From Streptomyces capitiformicae (GTDB lineage Bacteria; Actinomycetota; Actinomycetes; Streptomycetales; Streptomycetaceae), in assembly GCF_002214185.1 (NCBI RefSeq), contig NZ_CP022161.1, forward strand, positions 5,153,486 to 5,217,485: a stretch of 64,000 nucleotides of DNA, given 5' to 3'. A program made the translations under genes and the position numbers. Every line of letters starts with the position of its first letter. Within the stretch, counting starts at the first letter, position 1. This document shows, in pieces, positions 50,855 through 62,587 of this stretch. Under the pieces are notes generated by a model. It worked only from the letters and a program-made list of their open reading frames with translations. It searched no databases and had not been told where the DNA came from.

Positions 50855-53055
50855 TGCGCGAAAGACGCTTGTGGGCAGCCCTGCTGGCGGCCCTGCTGGT
50901 GATCGTCGGGCTCACCTCGACGCCGGCGTCGGGCCGTGCGGAACCAGCGGAGACGGCCGCGGCCCAGGTCCTCACCTGGACCGCCGGTGACGACATCACC
51001 AAGTACACGACCGCCCCGCAGACGGCGGTGGCGGGCCCGACCACCATCGTCTTCGAGAACAGCGCGGCGACCGGCAACACCATGGGAATGCCGCACACCC
51101 TGACGTTCGACGTCTCCGATCCGGAGTACAACAACGACGTCCCACTGAACATCCTGGCCAATCCGAACGACGACCAGGGCGGCCGGTACACCACCGAGGT
51201 CACGCTCTCCCCCGGCCGTTACCGCTACTACTGCACGATCCCCGGCCACGGTCAGATGCAGGGCATCCTCGTCGTGACCGAGGGCACCGGCGAGGACACC
51301 ACCGCGCCCGAGACGTCCGCCTCTGTGGCCGGGACGCAGAACTCCCAGGGCGCGTACGTAGGTTCGGCGACCGTGACGGTGAGCGCGTCCGACGCGGGCG
51401 GCTCCGGAGTCGAGCGGATCGAGTACGCGCTCGGCGACACGGGCGCCTGGGCGCCGTACACCACACCCGTCGTGATCAACCAGGTCGGCGCGCACAAGGT
51501 CCGCTATCGCGCGGTCGACAAGGCGGGCAACACGGCCGCCGAGAGGAGCGTCGGGTTCTCCGTGGTCGCGCCGCCGACGGATGACACGACGGCGCCGGAG
51601 ACGTCGGCGACCGTCGCCGGTGAGCAGAACCCGCAAGGGCAGTACATCTCCATGGCGACGGTCACCGTCTCCGCGTCGGACACCGGCTCCGGGGTCAACA
51701 CCATCGAGTACGCGCTCGGCGATGCGGGTGCCTGGCAGCCGTACACCGGGCCCGTGATGGTGCACGAGGTCGGTACGCACAAGGTGCGGTACCGGGCGAC
51801 GGACAAGGCGGGGAACGTCTCGGCCGGGAAGAGCGTCGGCTTCACCGTCGTCGCCCCGCCCGCCGACGACACGACACCGCCGGTCACCGGTGTGACGGTC
51901 GAGGGCGACCGGAACTCCTCCGGCGCGTACCTCAAGAGCGCGAAGGTCACCGTCACCGCGACGGACCACAGCGGCTCGGGTGTCGCCGCGATCGAGTACT
52001 CGTTGGACGGCGGACCCTATCTCGCCTACACCGAACCGGTGTCGGTCGACCGCGCGGGCACACACACGGTGACGTACCGGGCGAGCGACAAGGCCGGCAA
52101 CACCGCCGCGGCCCGCTCGGTGAGCTTCACGGTCGTCGCGGGCGGCGGAGTCCCCGCGCCCAACTGCGCCGAGTACGACGAGCGGTTGACGGTCATCGTC
52201 GGCACGGTCGACACGGGTGTGCCGAACCGGGTCACCAACAACCGTTGTCGTATCAACGAGTTGCTCGAGGACGAGAAGGAGTGGACGTCCCACGCCCTGT
52301 TCCTGAAGCACGTGGACACCGTCCTGGACGACCTGCTGAAGGAGGGCGTCGTCGATCAGCGCGAGTACGACGCCGTCGCGGAGGCGGCGCGGAAGTCCGG
52401 CATCGGCAAGCCCGGGCAGACCGAGGGCTACCGCACGATCATGGACGGTACGCAGGACTCGTTCGCCAAGTGGCAGCACGTGGGTGGCGGTTCGTTCGCC
52501 CTCAACTCCGACGGTTCGATCACCTCCGGTACGACGAGGGCCGGGCTCGGCATGCTGTGGTTCCCCGAGCGGAAGTACGGCGACTTCTCGCTGCGCCTCC
52601 AGTGGCGTGACGACGCGCCCGGCACGTCCAACGCGAACTCCGGTCTGTTCGTGCGGTTCCCCTGGGTCCACGAACACCCCGAGGAGTCGCGGCCGGAGTG
52701 GGTCGCCATCAAGTACGGCCATGAGGTGCAGGTCCTCGACCGGCCCGACGGCGACATGTACAAGACGGGCTCGGTCTACGGCTTCGACCGCGTCGGACTC
52801 GCCGGTGCGGGCGTCACCCAGAAGGGCACCTGGAACGACTACGAGATCCGCGTGGTCGACCAGCACTACTCGGTCTACCGCAACGGCGTGCTGATCAACG
52901 AGTTCGACAACATCGGCGGCCAGGACTTCACCCCGCCGCGCTCGGACGACCCGGGCACGGACGGACGACGGTTCGCCTCCGGTTACCTCGGACTCCAGGT
53001 GCACGGCACGACGGATGTGGTCTCCTACCGGGACATCCGGATCAAGGAGCTGTAG
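50854..53055 (+). CDS. Secreted fusion: cupredoxin, three Ig-like repeats, C-terminal DUF1080 domain
   Basis: 733 residues from ATG 50854. Signal peptide LWAALLAALLVIVGLTSTPA. Residues 35-145 are a plastocyanin-like cupredoxin with copper ligands in GMPHTLTFDV and YYCTIPGHGQMQGILVV (Cys, His, Met). Three OmpL47-like repeats of about 95 residues follow (for example VGAHKVRYRAVDKAGNTAAE, VGTHKVRYRATDKAGNVSAG, AGTHTVTYRASDKAGNTAAA). A linker domain then leads to a C-terminal DUF1080 jelly roll (DSFAKWQHVGGGSFALNSDG, RNGVLINEFDNIGG, GYLGLQVHG), the fold of 3-keto-disaccharide hydrolases. It is co-translated with the upstream dehydrogenase fusion. Confidence 0.85.
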   Translation: MRERRLWAALLAALLVIVGLTSTPASGRAEPAETAAAQVLTWTAGDDITKYTTAPQTAVAGPTTIVFENSAATGNTMGMPHTLTFDVSDPEYNNDVPLNILANPNDDQGGRYTTEVTLSPGRYRYYCTIPGHGQMQGILVVTEGTGEDTTAPETSASVAGTQNSQGAYVGSATVTVSASDAGGSGVERIEYALGDTGAWAPYTTPVVINQVGAHKVRYRAVDKAGNTAAERSVGFSVVAPPTDDTTAPETSATVAGEQNPQGQYISMATVTVSASDTGSGVNTIEYALGDAGAWQPYTGPVMVHEVGTHKVRYRATDKAGNVSAGKSVGFTVVAPPADDTTPPVTGVTVEGDRNSSGAYLKSAKVTVTATDHSGSGVAAIEYSLDGGPYLAYTEPVSVDRAGTHTVTYRASDKAGNTAAARSVSFTVVAGGGVPAPNCAEYDERLTVIVGTVDTGVPNRVTNNRCRINELLEDEKEWTSHALFLKHVDTVLDDLLKEGVVDQREYDAVAEAARKSGIGKPGQTEGYRTIMDGTQDSFAKWQHVGGGSFALNSDGSITSGTTRAGLGMLWFPERKYGDFSLRLQWRDDAPGTSNANSGLFVRFPWVHEHPEESRPEWVAIKYGHEVQVLDRPDGDMYKTGSVYGFDRVGLAGAGVTQKGTWNDYEIRVVDQHYSVYRNGVLINEFDNIGGQDFTPPRSDDPGTDGRRFASGYLGLQVHGTTDVVSYRDIRIKEL

Positions 53056-53144
53056 GGCTCGCTTCGGCACGGCCCGTTGTCAGTGGCGTACGGCATGCTG
53101 TGATCAGTGGCTGCCGTACGCCACTGTGCAACGGGGAGGCACTT

Positions 53145-53936
53145 GTGCTCGCGGGGATCGACGACGTCGACTGGCAGTCGCTGGGGCATGCGTACACCGG
53201 GTCGGCGACCGATGTGCCGGCCAAGGCGGACCTGGGGAAGGCCGGGCGCCCCCGGACGGACACGATGGTGTCGTATCTGCGCGAGCTGGAGGCCACGCAC
53301 TACACGAACGCGGACACCGACGAGACCCCGGGCATCCTGCGGAGACTGCATCGGAGGCTGGGCGACCGGACCGACATACGGTTCCCGCTGCTCATGGACC
53401 AGCTCGGCAGCCCCGACTGGGGGCAGCGCATGGCCGCGATCAACATGTGCGGGGAGGTGCTGACGGGGTTGCGGTCCCCGGACGACGAACCGGTGGTCGC
53501 GCTCGCCCGGCAACTGCGGGAGCCCGAACTGCGGCTCAACAAGGCCGCGTTGGACGAGCTGCGCCATCTGGCGCCGATCGCCCATGTCGTGGCCGATGAC
53601 GTGGTGACCTTCGTCGAGGAGTTCTCGGCGGGCACCAGAAGCCACGAGACCGGTCCGGGCTGGGACGACACAGCGGTCGGCAAGGTGATCGACGTGCTCG
53701 CGCTCCAGGGCGACGAGCGGATCGTGAACACGCTGGCATCCGTGGTGGGTCGCCTCCCGGATCCACCGCGGAATCTCGAACGGTGGCTCACGGCCCTCGG
53801 GCGCTACACAGCGGCCGAGCTGGGCCCTGTGTTGCACGAGCGGCTCGTCGCGCTCGGGCCGGACGACCGAAGCACCGCCGGGGACCGGCTGGTCGGCGGG
53901 CTGGGCGTACTAGTAGTGCTTCGTTACGTTGAGTGA
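53145..53936 (+). pseudogene. 3'-truncated helical-repeat protein
   Basis: GTG 53145 has GGGGAGG five bases upstream, and the frame encodes 263 residues. The body is HEAT-like helical (RFPLLMDQLGSPDWGQRMAA, EPELRLNKAALDELRHLAPI, VGKVIDVLALQGDERIVNTL). The last ten residues (VLVVLRYVE) come from sequence that looks like an insertion-element end (TAGTAGTGCTTCGTTACGTT at 53910-53929), so the natural C-terminus is lost. It might still be expressed. No function is assigned. Confidence 0.6.
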
Positions 53937-54024
53937 TCTCGGCTGATTGTGGGCAGCTTCCCGGGGTGAGGTTGGGGGAAGTGGACCGGCTCTCGATGGT
54001 GGTGAGTTCGCGGATCCCGGAGAC
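53906..54024 (+). mobile_element. Possible insertion-sequence remnant (end plus transposase N-terminal scrap)
   Basis: TAGTAGTGCTTCGTTACGTT followed by GAGTGATCT interrupts the helical-repeat gene and resembles IS termini I have seen in Streptomyces. It is followed by a short frame (VRLGEVDRLSMVVSSRIPE) of the kind found at transposase N-termini, which ends abruptly at the methyltransferase tail. No full transposase or second terminus is present. Identification is tentative. Confidence 0.35.
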
Positions 54025-54334
54025 GACCGACGCGGTCAAGGACGCATTCTGCTCAGCCACCCCGAACCCCCACGCGGGCATCCGCAGCGCTTACCACCTC
54101 GCCGACGCGGGATTCACCGGCATCGAGGTCGTTCCCATCATGGCGGCCCTGCACGACCACGCGTCCGCGTTCGACGTGGTACTGGACCCGGCCCTGGCAG
54201 CGGCTCTCGCCCAAGGCGCCGTCAGCGAGGAGGCGGCGGCGCAGTGGAAGGACGACCTGAGCGATCTCTCCCGCCGGAACGCCTTCACCGCGACGGCGAC
54301 CTTCTTCGTCACCACGGCCCGCCTGGCGTCGTAG
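54025..54334 (+). pseudogene. C-terminal fragment of a SAM-dependent methyltransferase
   Basis: About 100 codons ending at TAG 54334. SATPNPHAGIRSAYHLADAG, FTGIEVVPIMAALHDHASAF and NAFTATATFFVTTARLAS match the C-terminal part of class I small-molecule methyltransferases. The SAM-binding N-terminal two-thirds are missing, replaced by the scrap upstream, and no start or ribosome-binding site fits, so it is a decayed gene. The next 440 bases (54335-54776) hold nothing I can identify. Confidence 0.6.
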
Positions 54335-54776
54335 GGTTGGAGCTGTTCGGTCGGGAGTGCATGCGAGGCCGGTTCAGCTCGATCGTGTGATGGTCGGCTC
54401 CTGGGCTTGCGGTGGCATCGGCCGTTCGGGTTGGCGTGATCATGCGACCTGGGACACCGGGTATGGCGTCAGCGTGCGGGGCCCTGCTCCACCAGAGGAT
54501 GGTTCAGGGCCTCCCCCGTCGCCCCTGGCCGTACCCAACCGGCCAGGTCGCACAGGACTGTGTCCATCAGCGGCCTCCGGCCGCGGGGGCCCTCCCGGAC
54601 CCGGACCACGCACACGATGCGTGTCGCCGCCTCGGGGTCGAATACGCCTGGGACCAGCTCGCCCAAGACCGTTCGGGGCGCGCGGCTGAACGGACTCACC
54701 CCCGCTCAGCCCACAGGAACGGTCTGGTACACGCCGTGGACAGGGGGTATGCGCCGACCCCGCCTCGTCCCCCCGT

Positions 54777-55166
54777 TGGGAGACCGTCCGGGAGGTCTAC
54801 GCGGAGCTGCGGATCCTCGCCCAGCAGGTCGCGGACTCCGACATCCGCGACCGGGTCAGCGCGGCCTGCGAGAAGCCGGCCGAGGCCGGGAACCACCCGG
54901 CACCGAATCGCCGGATGGCAGCCCACCTCGCATCCCTGCTGCCCGGCATACAGGTGAACTCCGATCCCGAGCCCGGCCCGGACCGCGGTGCCTTCCTGAT
55001 CGGCAAGGAGCAGTACCGGCTGGAGCCGGGCAGCAGCGAGTACGTCTCCCCTCCTGCCTCACCGCGGACCAGGGCCAGGGCCACAGACCCGCCCCGTCTT
55101 CCTCTGACGGATACGGACCTACGTAGGGTCGGAACAGGGCCTGGTAGTCGGGTCGCCCGGGGATGA
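54777..55166 (+). pseudogene. Unassigned gene fragment
   Basis: The frame is open from 54690 to a stop ending at 55166, and from about 54777 has protein-like composition (WETVREVYAELRILAQQVAD, SDIRDRVSAACEKPAEAGNH, ASLLPGIQVNSDPEPGPDRG). The only ATG is at 54915, mid-helix, with no ribosome-binding site. The last 40 residues look non-coding. I do not recognise the family. It overlaps the terminator of the operon on the other strand. Confidence 0.3.
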
Positions 55167-55184
55167 TTCTCCCGGGCGACCCGA
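55148..55184 (-). terminator. Strong hairpin terminator at the end of the nitrosuccinate-type operon
   Basis: GGGTCGCCCGGG (55150-55161) and CCCGGGCGACCC (55171-55182) are perfectly complementary with a 9-base loop, and two further pairs extend the stem to 14 bp. It begins 6 bases past the ligase stop codon. There is no long U-tract, as is common in Streptomyces. Confidence 0.8.
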
Positions 55185-55189
55185 ACCAC

Positions 55190-56824
55190 TCAGTCGGCTG
55201 AGCGGGGCTCAAGCCGTTCCCGGAGCAGGTTCTTCTGCACCTTGCCGATCTCGTTGCGCGGCAGTTCGGGCAGGAGTTCCAGGCGGGATGGCAGGTACCA
55301 CTCGGTCATGCCGAGCCCGCCGAGAAAGTCGCGCAGGCCCTCGAGGGTGGGCGTCCGCTCCCCCGGGACGACGACCGCGCAGGCGAGCTCGCCGCCATGG
55401 CCGTTCGGGTAGCCGACCAGGGCGACATCCCGTACGTCGGGGTGGTCCAGCAGTGCCGACTCGACGTCACTGACCGGGATCATGTCGACGCCGATCCGGT
55501 CTTCGGCACGGCCGTGCAGCCGGATGCCGCCGTGGCCGTCCGGTGCCGCGAGGTCACCGGTGTCGTACCAGCCGTCGCTGTGCTCGGCGAGCACGGTCAA
55601 TCGACCGTCGTCCCGGCCCAAGGTGGCCAGGCACAGCGAAGGGCTGCGGACGAAGAGACGCCCGGGTCGGTCGTCGCTGATCGGGTGGTCGGCCCGCAGG
55701 TCGATCTCGTGGCCCGGGGCGGGGCGCCCGACGGTGCGTCCAGCCAGGTCCGGGTGTTCTCCGGAGCGGGTGAAGACATTGGCGCCCTCAGCCATGCCCC
55801 ACCCCTCATCCAGCGGGATTCCGAAGGTCTCGGTCACCCGCCTGAACAGCGGCTGCGGGACCGTGGTGCCTCCTGCGCGGATGAGCCGCACGGTGGGCAG
55901 TTGCAGCGACGTGCGTTCCATCGCGTCGATCAGGGCGGAGAGGAAGAACGGAATGACTACTATCCAGCTGACCTGGGCCTCTGCCAGGAAGGGGATGAGG
56001 GCCTCCGGCTCCCAGAGGTCCGTCATGACCGCGCAGGCCCCGCGGTGCAGCGGCATGAAGAGCCCCATGTTGAGGCCGACGACGTGTACCGCCGCGTTCG
56101 GTGTGTAGACGCGGCTGTCGGGGCCGATGCCGTCGGCGTCTGCGACGGGGGCGTACCAGGCGTACGAGGTGTTGAGGGTGTGCAGCACAGCCTTCGGCTC
56201 GCCGGAGGTGCCGGAGGTGAACCGCGCCAAGGAGACCCGGTCCGGGTCCACGACGGACGGATCCGGCAGGGTGCCGTGCTCTGTGTGCTCGAAGTACTCG
56301 CGGAAGTCGACTTCCCCGTCCGCGGTCCGCTCGCCGATCACCACACGGTGGCGCAGTGCGGGCAGCCGGGGTGCCATCTCGGCCAGCGCCGCGGCGTGCT
56401 CGAAGTTGTCCCACCGATCGACGGTCACGCAGACGACGGCATCCAGTCGGCGGAGCCACCGCTCCAGCTCACGGGGGCGGATCGTGCACATGATCGGCGC
56501 GGCGACGGCCCCGAGCCGGGCGCAGGCCAGTACCAGCGGTCCGACCTGCCAGCGGTTCGGCAACTGAATCGCGACGACCTGACCGCTGCGCACCCCCAGC
56601 GCGTGCAACGCGCCGGCGAAGCGGTCCACATACTCGGCGTACTGCGCGTAGCTCAGCCGTACGATGCCCCGGCCGGCCTCCGACGCGAGAACAGCGGGGG
56701 CGTCAGGAGTCTCGGCACGCCACCGCGCCAGGTCGTCCAGGATGCTGTCGGCGCGCCAGAGGCCCTCCTTGCGGTACTGCTCCACGGTGGTGGCGGATGG
56801 GCGCAACGTGCTGATCGGGTTCAC
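55190..56824 (-). CDS. Adenylate-forming ligase (acyl-CoA-synthetase family; candidate diazotising enzyme)
   Basis: 544 residues from GTG 56824, with GGAAG five bases upstream; TTG 56836 is possible. ANL-superfamily motifs are the P-loop LARFTSGTSGEPKAVLHT near residue 185, GWGMAEGANVF, YDTGDLAAPDGHGG, and the C-terminal catalytic Lys in RNEIGKVQKNLLRERL. It resembles cyclohexanecarboxylate-CoA ligase types. In the cremeomycin and avenalumic acid pathways homologous ligases (CreM, AvaA6) use ATP and nitrite to diazotise an aromatic amine. With CreE/CreD-like genes in the operon that role is plausible; an ordinary acyl-CoA ligase role cannot be excluded. Confidence 0.82.
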   Translation of the reverse strand: MNPISTLRPSATTVEQYRKEGLWRADSILDDLARWRAETPDAPAVLASEAGRGIVRLSYAQYAEYVDRFAGALHALGVRSGQVVAIQLPNRWQVGPLVLACARLGAVAAPIMCTIRPRELERWLRRLDAVVCVTVDRWDNFEHAAALAEMAPRLPALRHRVVIGERTADGEVDFREYFEHTEHGTLPDPSVVDPDRVSLARFTSGTSGEPKAVLHTLNTSYAWYAPVADADGIGPDSRVYTPNAAVHVVGLNMGLFMPLHRGACAVMTDLWEPEALIPFLAEAQVSWIVVIPFFLSALIDAMERTSLQLPTVRLIRAGGTTVPQPLFRRVTETFGIPLDEGWGMAEGANVFTRSGEHPDLAGRTVGRPAPGHEIDLRADHPISDDRPGRLFVRSPSLCLATLGRDDGRLTVLAEHSDGWYDTGDLAAPDGHGGIRLHGRAEDRIGVDMIPVSDVESALLDHPDVRDVALVGYPNGHGGELACAVVVPGERTPTLEGLRDFLGGLGMTEWYLPSRLELLPELPRNEIGKVQKNLLRERLEPRSAD

Positions 56825-56851
56825 TTTCACTTCCAATAGGATGAAATGCGT

Positions 56852-56871
56852 TGTTTTATTCTGTTTTATTC
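56852..56871. repeat. AT-rich 10-bp direct repeat before the ligase gene
   Basis: TGTTTTATTC occurs twice without spacing at 56852-56871, in the 61-base gap between the SDR stop and the ligase start. Such AT-rich sequence is exceptional in this genome. It may be a regulator site, an internal promoter or an A-rich translation enhancer on the mRNA strand. Confidence 0.6.
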
Positions 56872-56885
56872 CGTCGGGGCAGCCC

Positions 56886-59261
<2,376 letters not shown>

Positions 59262-59265
<4 letters not shown>

Positions 59266-60701
59266 CGGACGCCCGCGTTGTCTCCATGGTCCCCGTATCC
59301 GCGCAGCGCCCGGTCGACCAGCGCGTCGGCCGCGCCCGTGTAGCGGGCCGGGTCGAGTAGTTCCGACAGCTCGGCGGGGGTGAAACAGGCCGACAGTTCG
59401 GGGTGGCCGGACAGCACCTCGCCGATCGTCCGCCCCGTGTCGGCCGCCTCGACCGAGGCCGCGGTCAGCAGCTTCTTCGCCCGCGCCTTGCCGAGCACCG
59501 GGGCGAGGGCCACCGCCAGCCGCTCGGTGACGAGGGCGCCGCCAGTCAGTTTGAGGTTGGCCCGCATCCGGTCCGGGTGGACGATCAGCCCCTCGGCGAG
59601 TTCGACGGCGGTGTGCGCGGCCCCGCCCGCCAGCCGCAGTGCCTCCCGCAGCGGCTGCCACTCGGCGTGCCACGCTCCGGCGGGCCGCTCGTCCTCGGCC
59701 AGCAGGCACTGGGCCAGGACGAGGGCATGGGCGGGGACCTGGCGGGCGGCCGCCACGATCAGTGTGGCGAGCGCGGGGTTCCGCTTCTGCGGCATGGCGG
59801 AGGAGGCTCCGCGCCCGGCGGCCGCCGGCTCGGACACCTCACCGATCTCGGTCCGGGACAGCGTCTGCACATCGAGCGCGAACTTCCCGAGCGCTCCGGT
59901 GACCAGCTGGAGCACCGCCCCCAGCTCGGCGACCGGCGTACGTACGGTGTGCCAGGGCAGCACCGGCTCGGTCAGCCCCAGCGCCTTGGCGAACGGCCCC
60001 AGCAGCTCCACCCCGCTGCTGTCACAGGCCCGGCCGCCGCCCTCCCCGCGGTCGAGGGCCGCGTACTCGCGGTACGCGGCGAGCGTCCCGGCCGCGCCTC
60101 CGAGCTGGGCCGGGAGAGCGGACGCGACCGAGCGGACCCGGACCAGGGCGTCGGCGACCAGCCGCAGCCAGCCCGCCGCCTTCAGGCCGAAGGTGGTGGG
60201 CACCGCGTGCTGGGCCAGGGTGCGCCCGGCCAGGACGGTGTGGCGATGTGCGTCGGCCAGTGCGGCCAGGGCGGCGGCGGTGCGGTCCAGATCGGCGGCG
60301 ATCAGGCCGAGCACCCGGCGGGCCACCAGCATGGCCGCCGAATCGAGAATGTCCTGACTGGTCGACCCCCGGTGCACATACTCCGCCGCGGCCGGATCCT
60401 TGGCGGCCACCACCTCCATGAAGGCGCTCACCAGCGGCACGACAGGGTTGGCCGAGCCCCGGGCCGCGTGGGACAGGGCGACCAGGTCCAGCCGTTCCAC
60501 ATCGGCGGCCGAGGCGATCGCCTTCACCGCGGCGGCCGGCGTCAGTCCGACCGCGTGCTGGGCGCGGGCGAGCGCCACCTCGGCGTCGAGCATGGCCTGC
60601 AGCCAGGCCTCGTCGGTCACCGCGGCCGCCGCGGGTGTACCCGCCCAGGTGGGGGCGAGCAGGCCCGCGTCGGTGCCCACGGACATCGCGTTCACACTCA
60701 T
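59262..60701 (-). CDS. creD: Nitrosuccinate lyase (CreD-like, fumarase/aspartase superfamily)
   Basis: 479 residues from ATG 60701. The superfamily signature is GRGASSAMPQKRNPALATLI near residue 295; VHRGSTSQDILDSAAML near residue 105 and AGRTLAQHAVPTTFGLKAAG near residue 155 are the other two conserved blocks. Close relatives are 3-carboxy-muconate cycloisomerase-like lyases. In cremeomycin and related pathways CreD splits nitrosuccinate into fumarate and nitrous acid. The assignment rests on its 4-base overlap with a CreE-like gene. A muconate or adenylosuccinate role is less likely because no such pathway genes are near. Confidence 0.85.
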
Positions 60702-62587
60702 CGACTCCCTGTGCCTGATATCTGACGCAGCGCCGCCCGCGCGATCGCGTCCGAGTCCTCCAGCGTCACCGAGCCGACACCCGGCCTGATGCCGACCGCC
60801 GTCACCCAGCGCACGCCCTCCGCCGGTACCCCGAAGGCGAACCGGCGAGGGTGCTCCCGGCCCGTCGCGTCCAACAACCGGGGCGGACCGTCGGTCACCG
60901 CCAGCCCGCCCGGCTCGTATCCGTCCAGCCGGTACGGGCCGCACCCTCCGGCGGCGAGCAGCCCCCGCAGCAGCGGACTGGTGCTGCGCCGCAGATCGAC
61001 GGCGGGCAGCCGGGCCTCGACGAGCGCGTCGACCCGCACCGGGGGTGCGCTCACCAGCTCCGCGTCCACGAGGAATCCCCCCTCCGGCGCCGAGGGCCGT
61101 ACTCGCATCCCGGGGCCCAGGACGTGCAACACCTCCGCCTCGATCAGCGCGATCAGCTGCTCGATGCGGAAGGCGGGCGGTCCGATGGAGGTGAAGGCGT
61201 TCAACGGGGTGTACCAGCCGTCGAGTTCGGCACGGTAGGAGTCCCCCGAGACGCCGCCGTGGTCGACGACCAGCCGGATCTCGTTGCGCAGGTCCCGCAG
61301 GGCGTCCAGGGCCGCCTTCAGCGGGCCGTTCACATTGCCCAGCCGCGCCTCGACGACATCCCGCCGCAGATACTCCAGCAGCCAGTGCCGGAAGTCGTCC
61401 CGGTCGGCGAAGTCCCGCTCGCCGTACGGCCGTTCGATGCGCTGCCAGTCCCACCGCTCGGCCGGTGGTACGGCGTACCGGTCGAGCAGGTCCGCCTCGG
61501 GGACGCGGCCGGCGAGACACGACCGTACGAACTCCTCGGCGGCCACAGGGCCTTGGGCGGCCCGGATCCAGGCCTCGTAGTACACCGTCCGGACCTCGCG
61601 GTCGATCAGCGGCCAGAGGTCGCGGCGGAAGCCGATCGGTCGTTGCCGCAGCCCGGCGATGACCTTCGGGGTCAGGAACCGTGGCTCGTGGCGGCCGAGC
61701 GCGCCCTTCTCGTTCTCACCCCGGGCGTGATACGGCACACCTCGCCGCGAACCGGCGTACAGCACCGGCTCGTTGCCGCTCGGGAGGTACACGAGACCGC
61801 ACTGGCCCTCCTTGAACGTGCCGCCGCGGCCCTCGGTGAGCAGCGCCAGGCAGTCGAAGAAGTTCAGCCCCAGCCCGCGCAGGGCGACCTGGGCGCCCGG
61901 CGCGATCCCGCTCAGGTCGGCGTCGGCCGGGTTGGCGGGTGCCACGTACGTGAGGCCGTGCCGGTCGGCGAAGGAGCGCAGCTCGCGCTCCGCCGGGCTC
62001 GGCGTCAGGGCACCGTGACCGAGGGCCAGCACGACCGCGTCCAGCCCGGTCAGCGGAGAACCCTCAGCCAACGTCACCGTCTGCCGGCCGTCCGTGGGGT
62101 CGTCGTCGAGTGCGATCGCGGTCGTCCGGTGCGTGTGGACCGTGAACCGCGGCGGGACGGTGTCCAAGAGGTGCCGGAAGACCCACTCCAGGTAGTGGCC
62201 GTGGAAAGCGCGGGTCGGGTAGGTGTCCGGGCCGAGCCGCCGCGCCTCCTCCAGGACCCAGGCCGGAAGGTCCGGGTCGATGGCCTCGTCGCGGACCGCG
62301 CACGCCCACTCGTACAGGCTGGGCCCCGGCACCGACGGGCCCGCGCAGTCCACGCTGTCGTCGGTGAACAGGGTCACCTGGGAGGCGACCGTGTTCATCA
62401 GCAGCTCGCCGGGCTGGTCGGTACGCCACACCGCGCCGGCGCCGGGCGGGTACGGGTCGACGAGGTGGACCACGACCCGCCGCCCGGCGACCTCCTCGGC
62501 GTTGGCAAGGATCCGCTCCAGCACCGAGAGGCCGCGCGGGCCGGCGCCGATCACACAGAGAGTGAGAGCGTCACCGGGGTCGGTCAT
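60698..62587 (-). CDS. creE: FAD/NAD(P)-dependent aspartate N-monooxygenase (CreE-like)
   Basis: 629 residues from ATG 62587. N-terminal FAD site TLCVIGAGPRGLSVLERILA, then VWRTDQPGELLMNTVASQVT, TYPTRAFHGHYLEWVFRHLL, and AQVALRGLGLNFFDCLALL (second nucleotide-binding strand). A long C-terminal region ends in RWVTAVGIRPGVGSVTLEDS. Length and order are those of the flavoenzyme that oxidises L-aspartate to nitrosuccinate with NADPH and O2 (CreE, FzmM). It overlaps both the epimerase-like gene upstream and the lyase downstream by ATGA, so the three are made together. Confidence 0.85.
   Translation of the reverse strand: MTDPGDALTLCVIGAGPRGLSVLERILANAEEVAGRRVVVHLVDPYPPGAGAVWRTDQPGELLMNTVASQVTLFTDDSVDCAGPSVPGPSLYEWACAVRDEAIDPDLPAWVLEEARRLGPDTYPTRAFHGHYLEWVFRHLLDTVPPRFTVHTHRTTAIALDDDPTDGRQTVTLAEGSPLTGLDAVVLALGHGALTPSPAERELRSFADRHGLTYVAPANPADADLSGIAPGAQVALRGLGLNFFDCLALLTEGRGGTFKEGQCGLVYLPSGNEPVLYAGSRRGVPYHARGENEKGALGRHEPRFLTPKVIAGLRQRPIGFRRDLWPLIDREVRTVYYEAWIRAAQGPVAAEEFVRSCLAGRVPEADLLDRYAVPPAERWDWQRIERPYGERDFADRDDFRHWLLEYLRRDVVEARLGNVNGPLKAALDALRDLRNEIRLVVDHGGVSGDSYRAELDGWYTPLNAFTSIGPPAFRIEQLIALIEAEVLHVLGPGMRVRPSAPEGGFLVDAELVSAPPVRVDALVEARLPAVDLRRSTSPLLRGLLAAGGCGPYRLDGYEPGGLAVTDGPPRLLDATGREHPRRFAFGVPAEGVRWVTAVGIRPGVGSVTLEDSDAIARAALRQISGTGSR

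Noticed and set aside
54469..54699. A 76-codon reverse-strand frame in the degraded junction
   Set aside because: No ribosome-binding site, domain or neighbour supports it, and composition is not gene-like.
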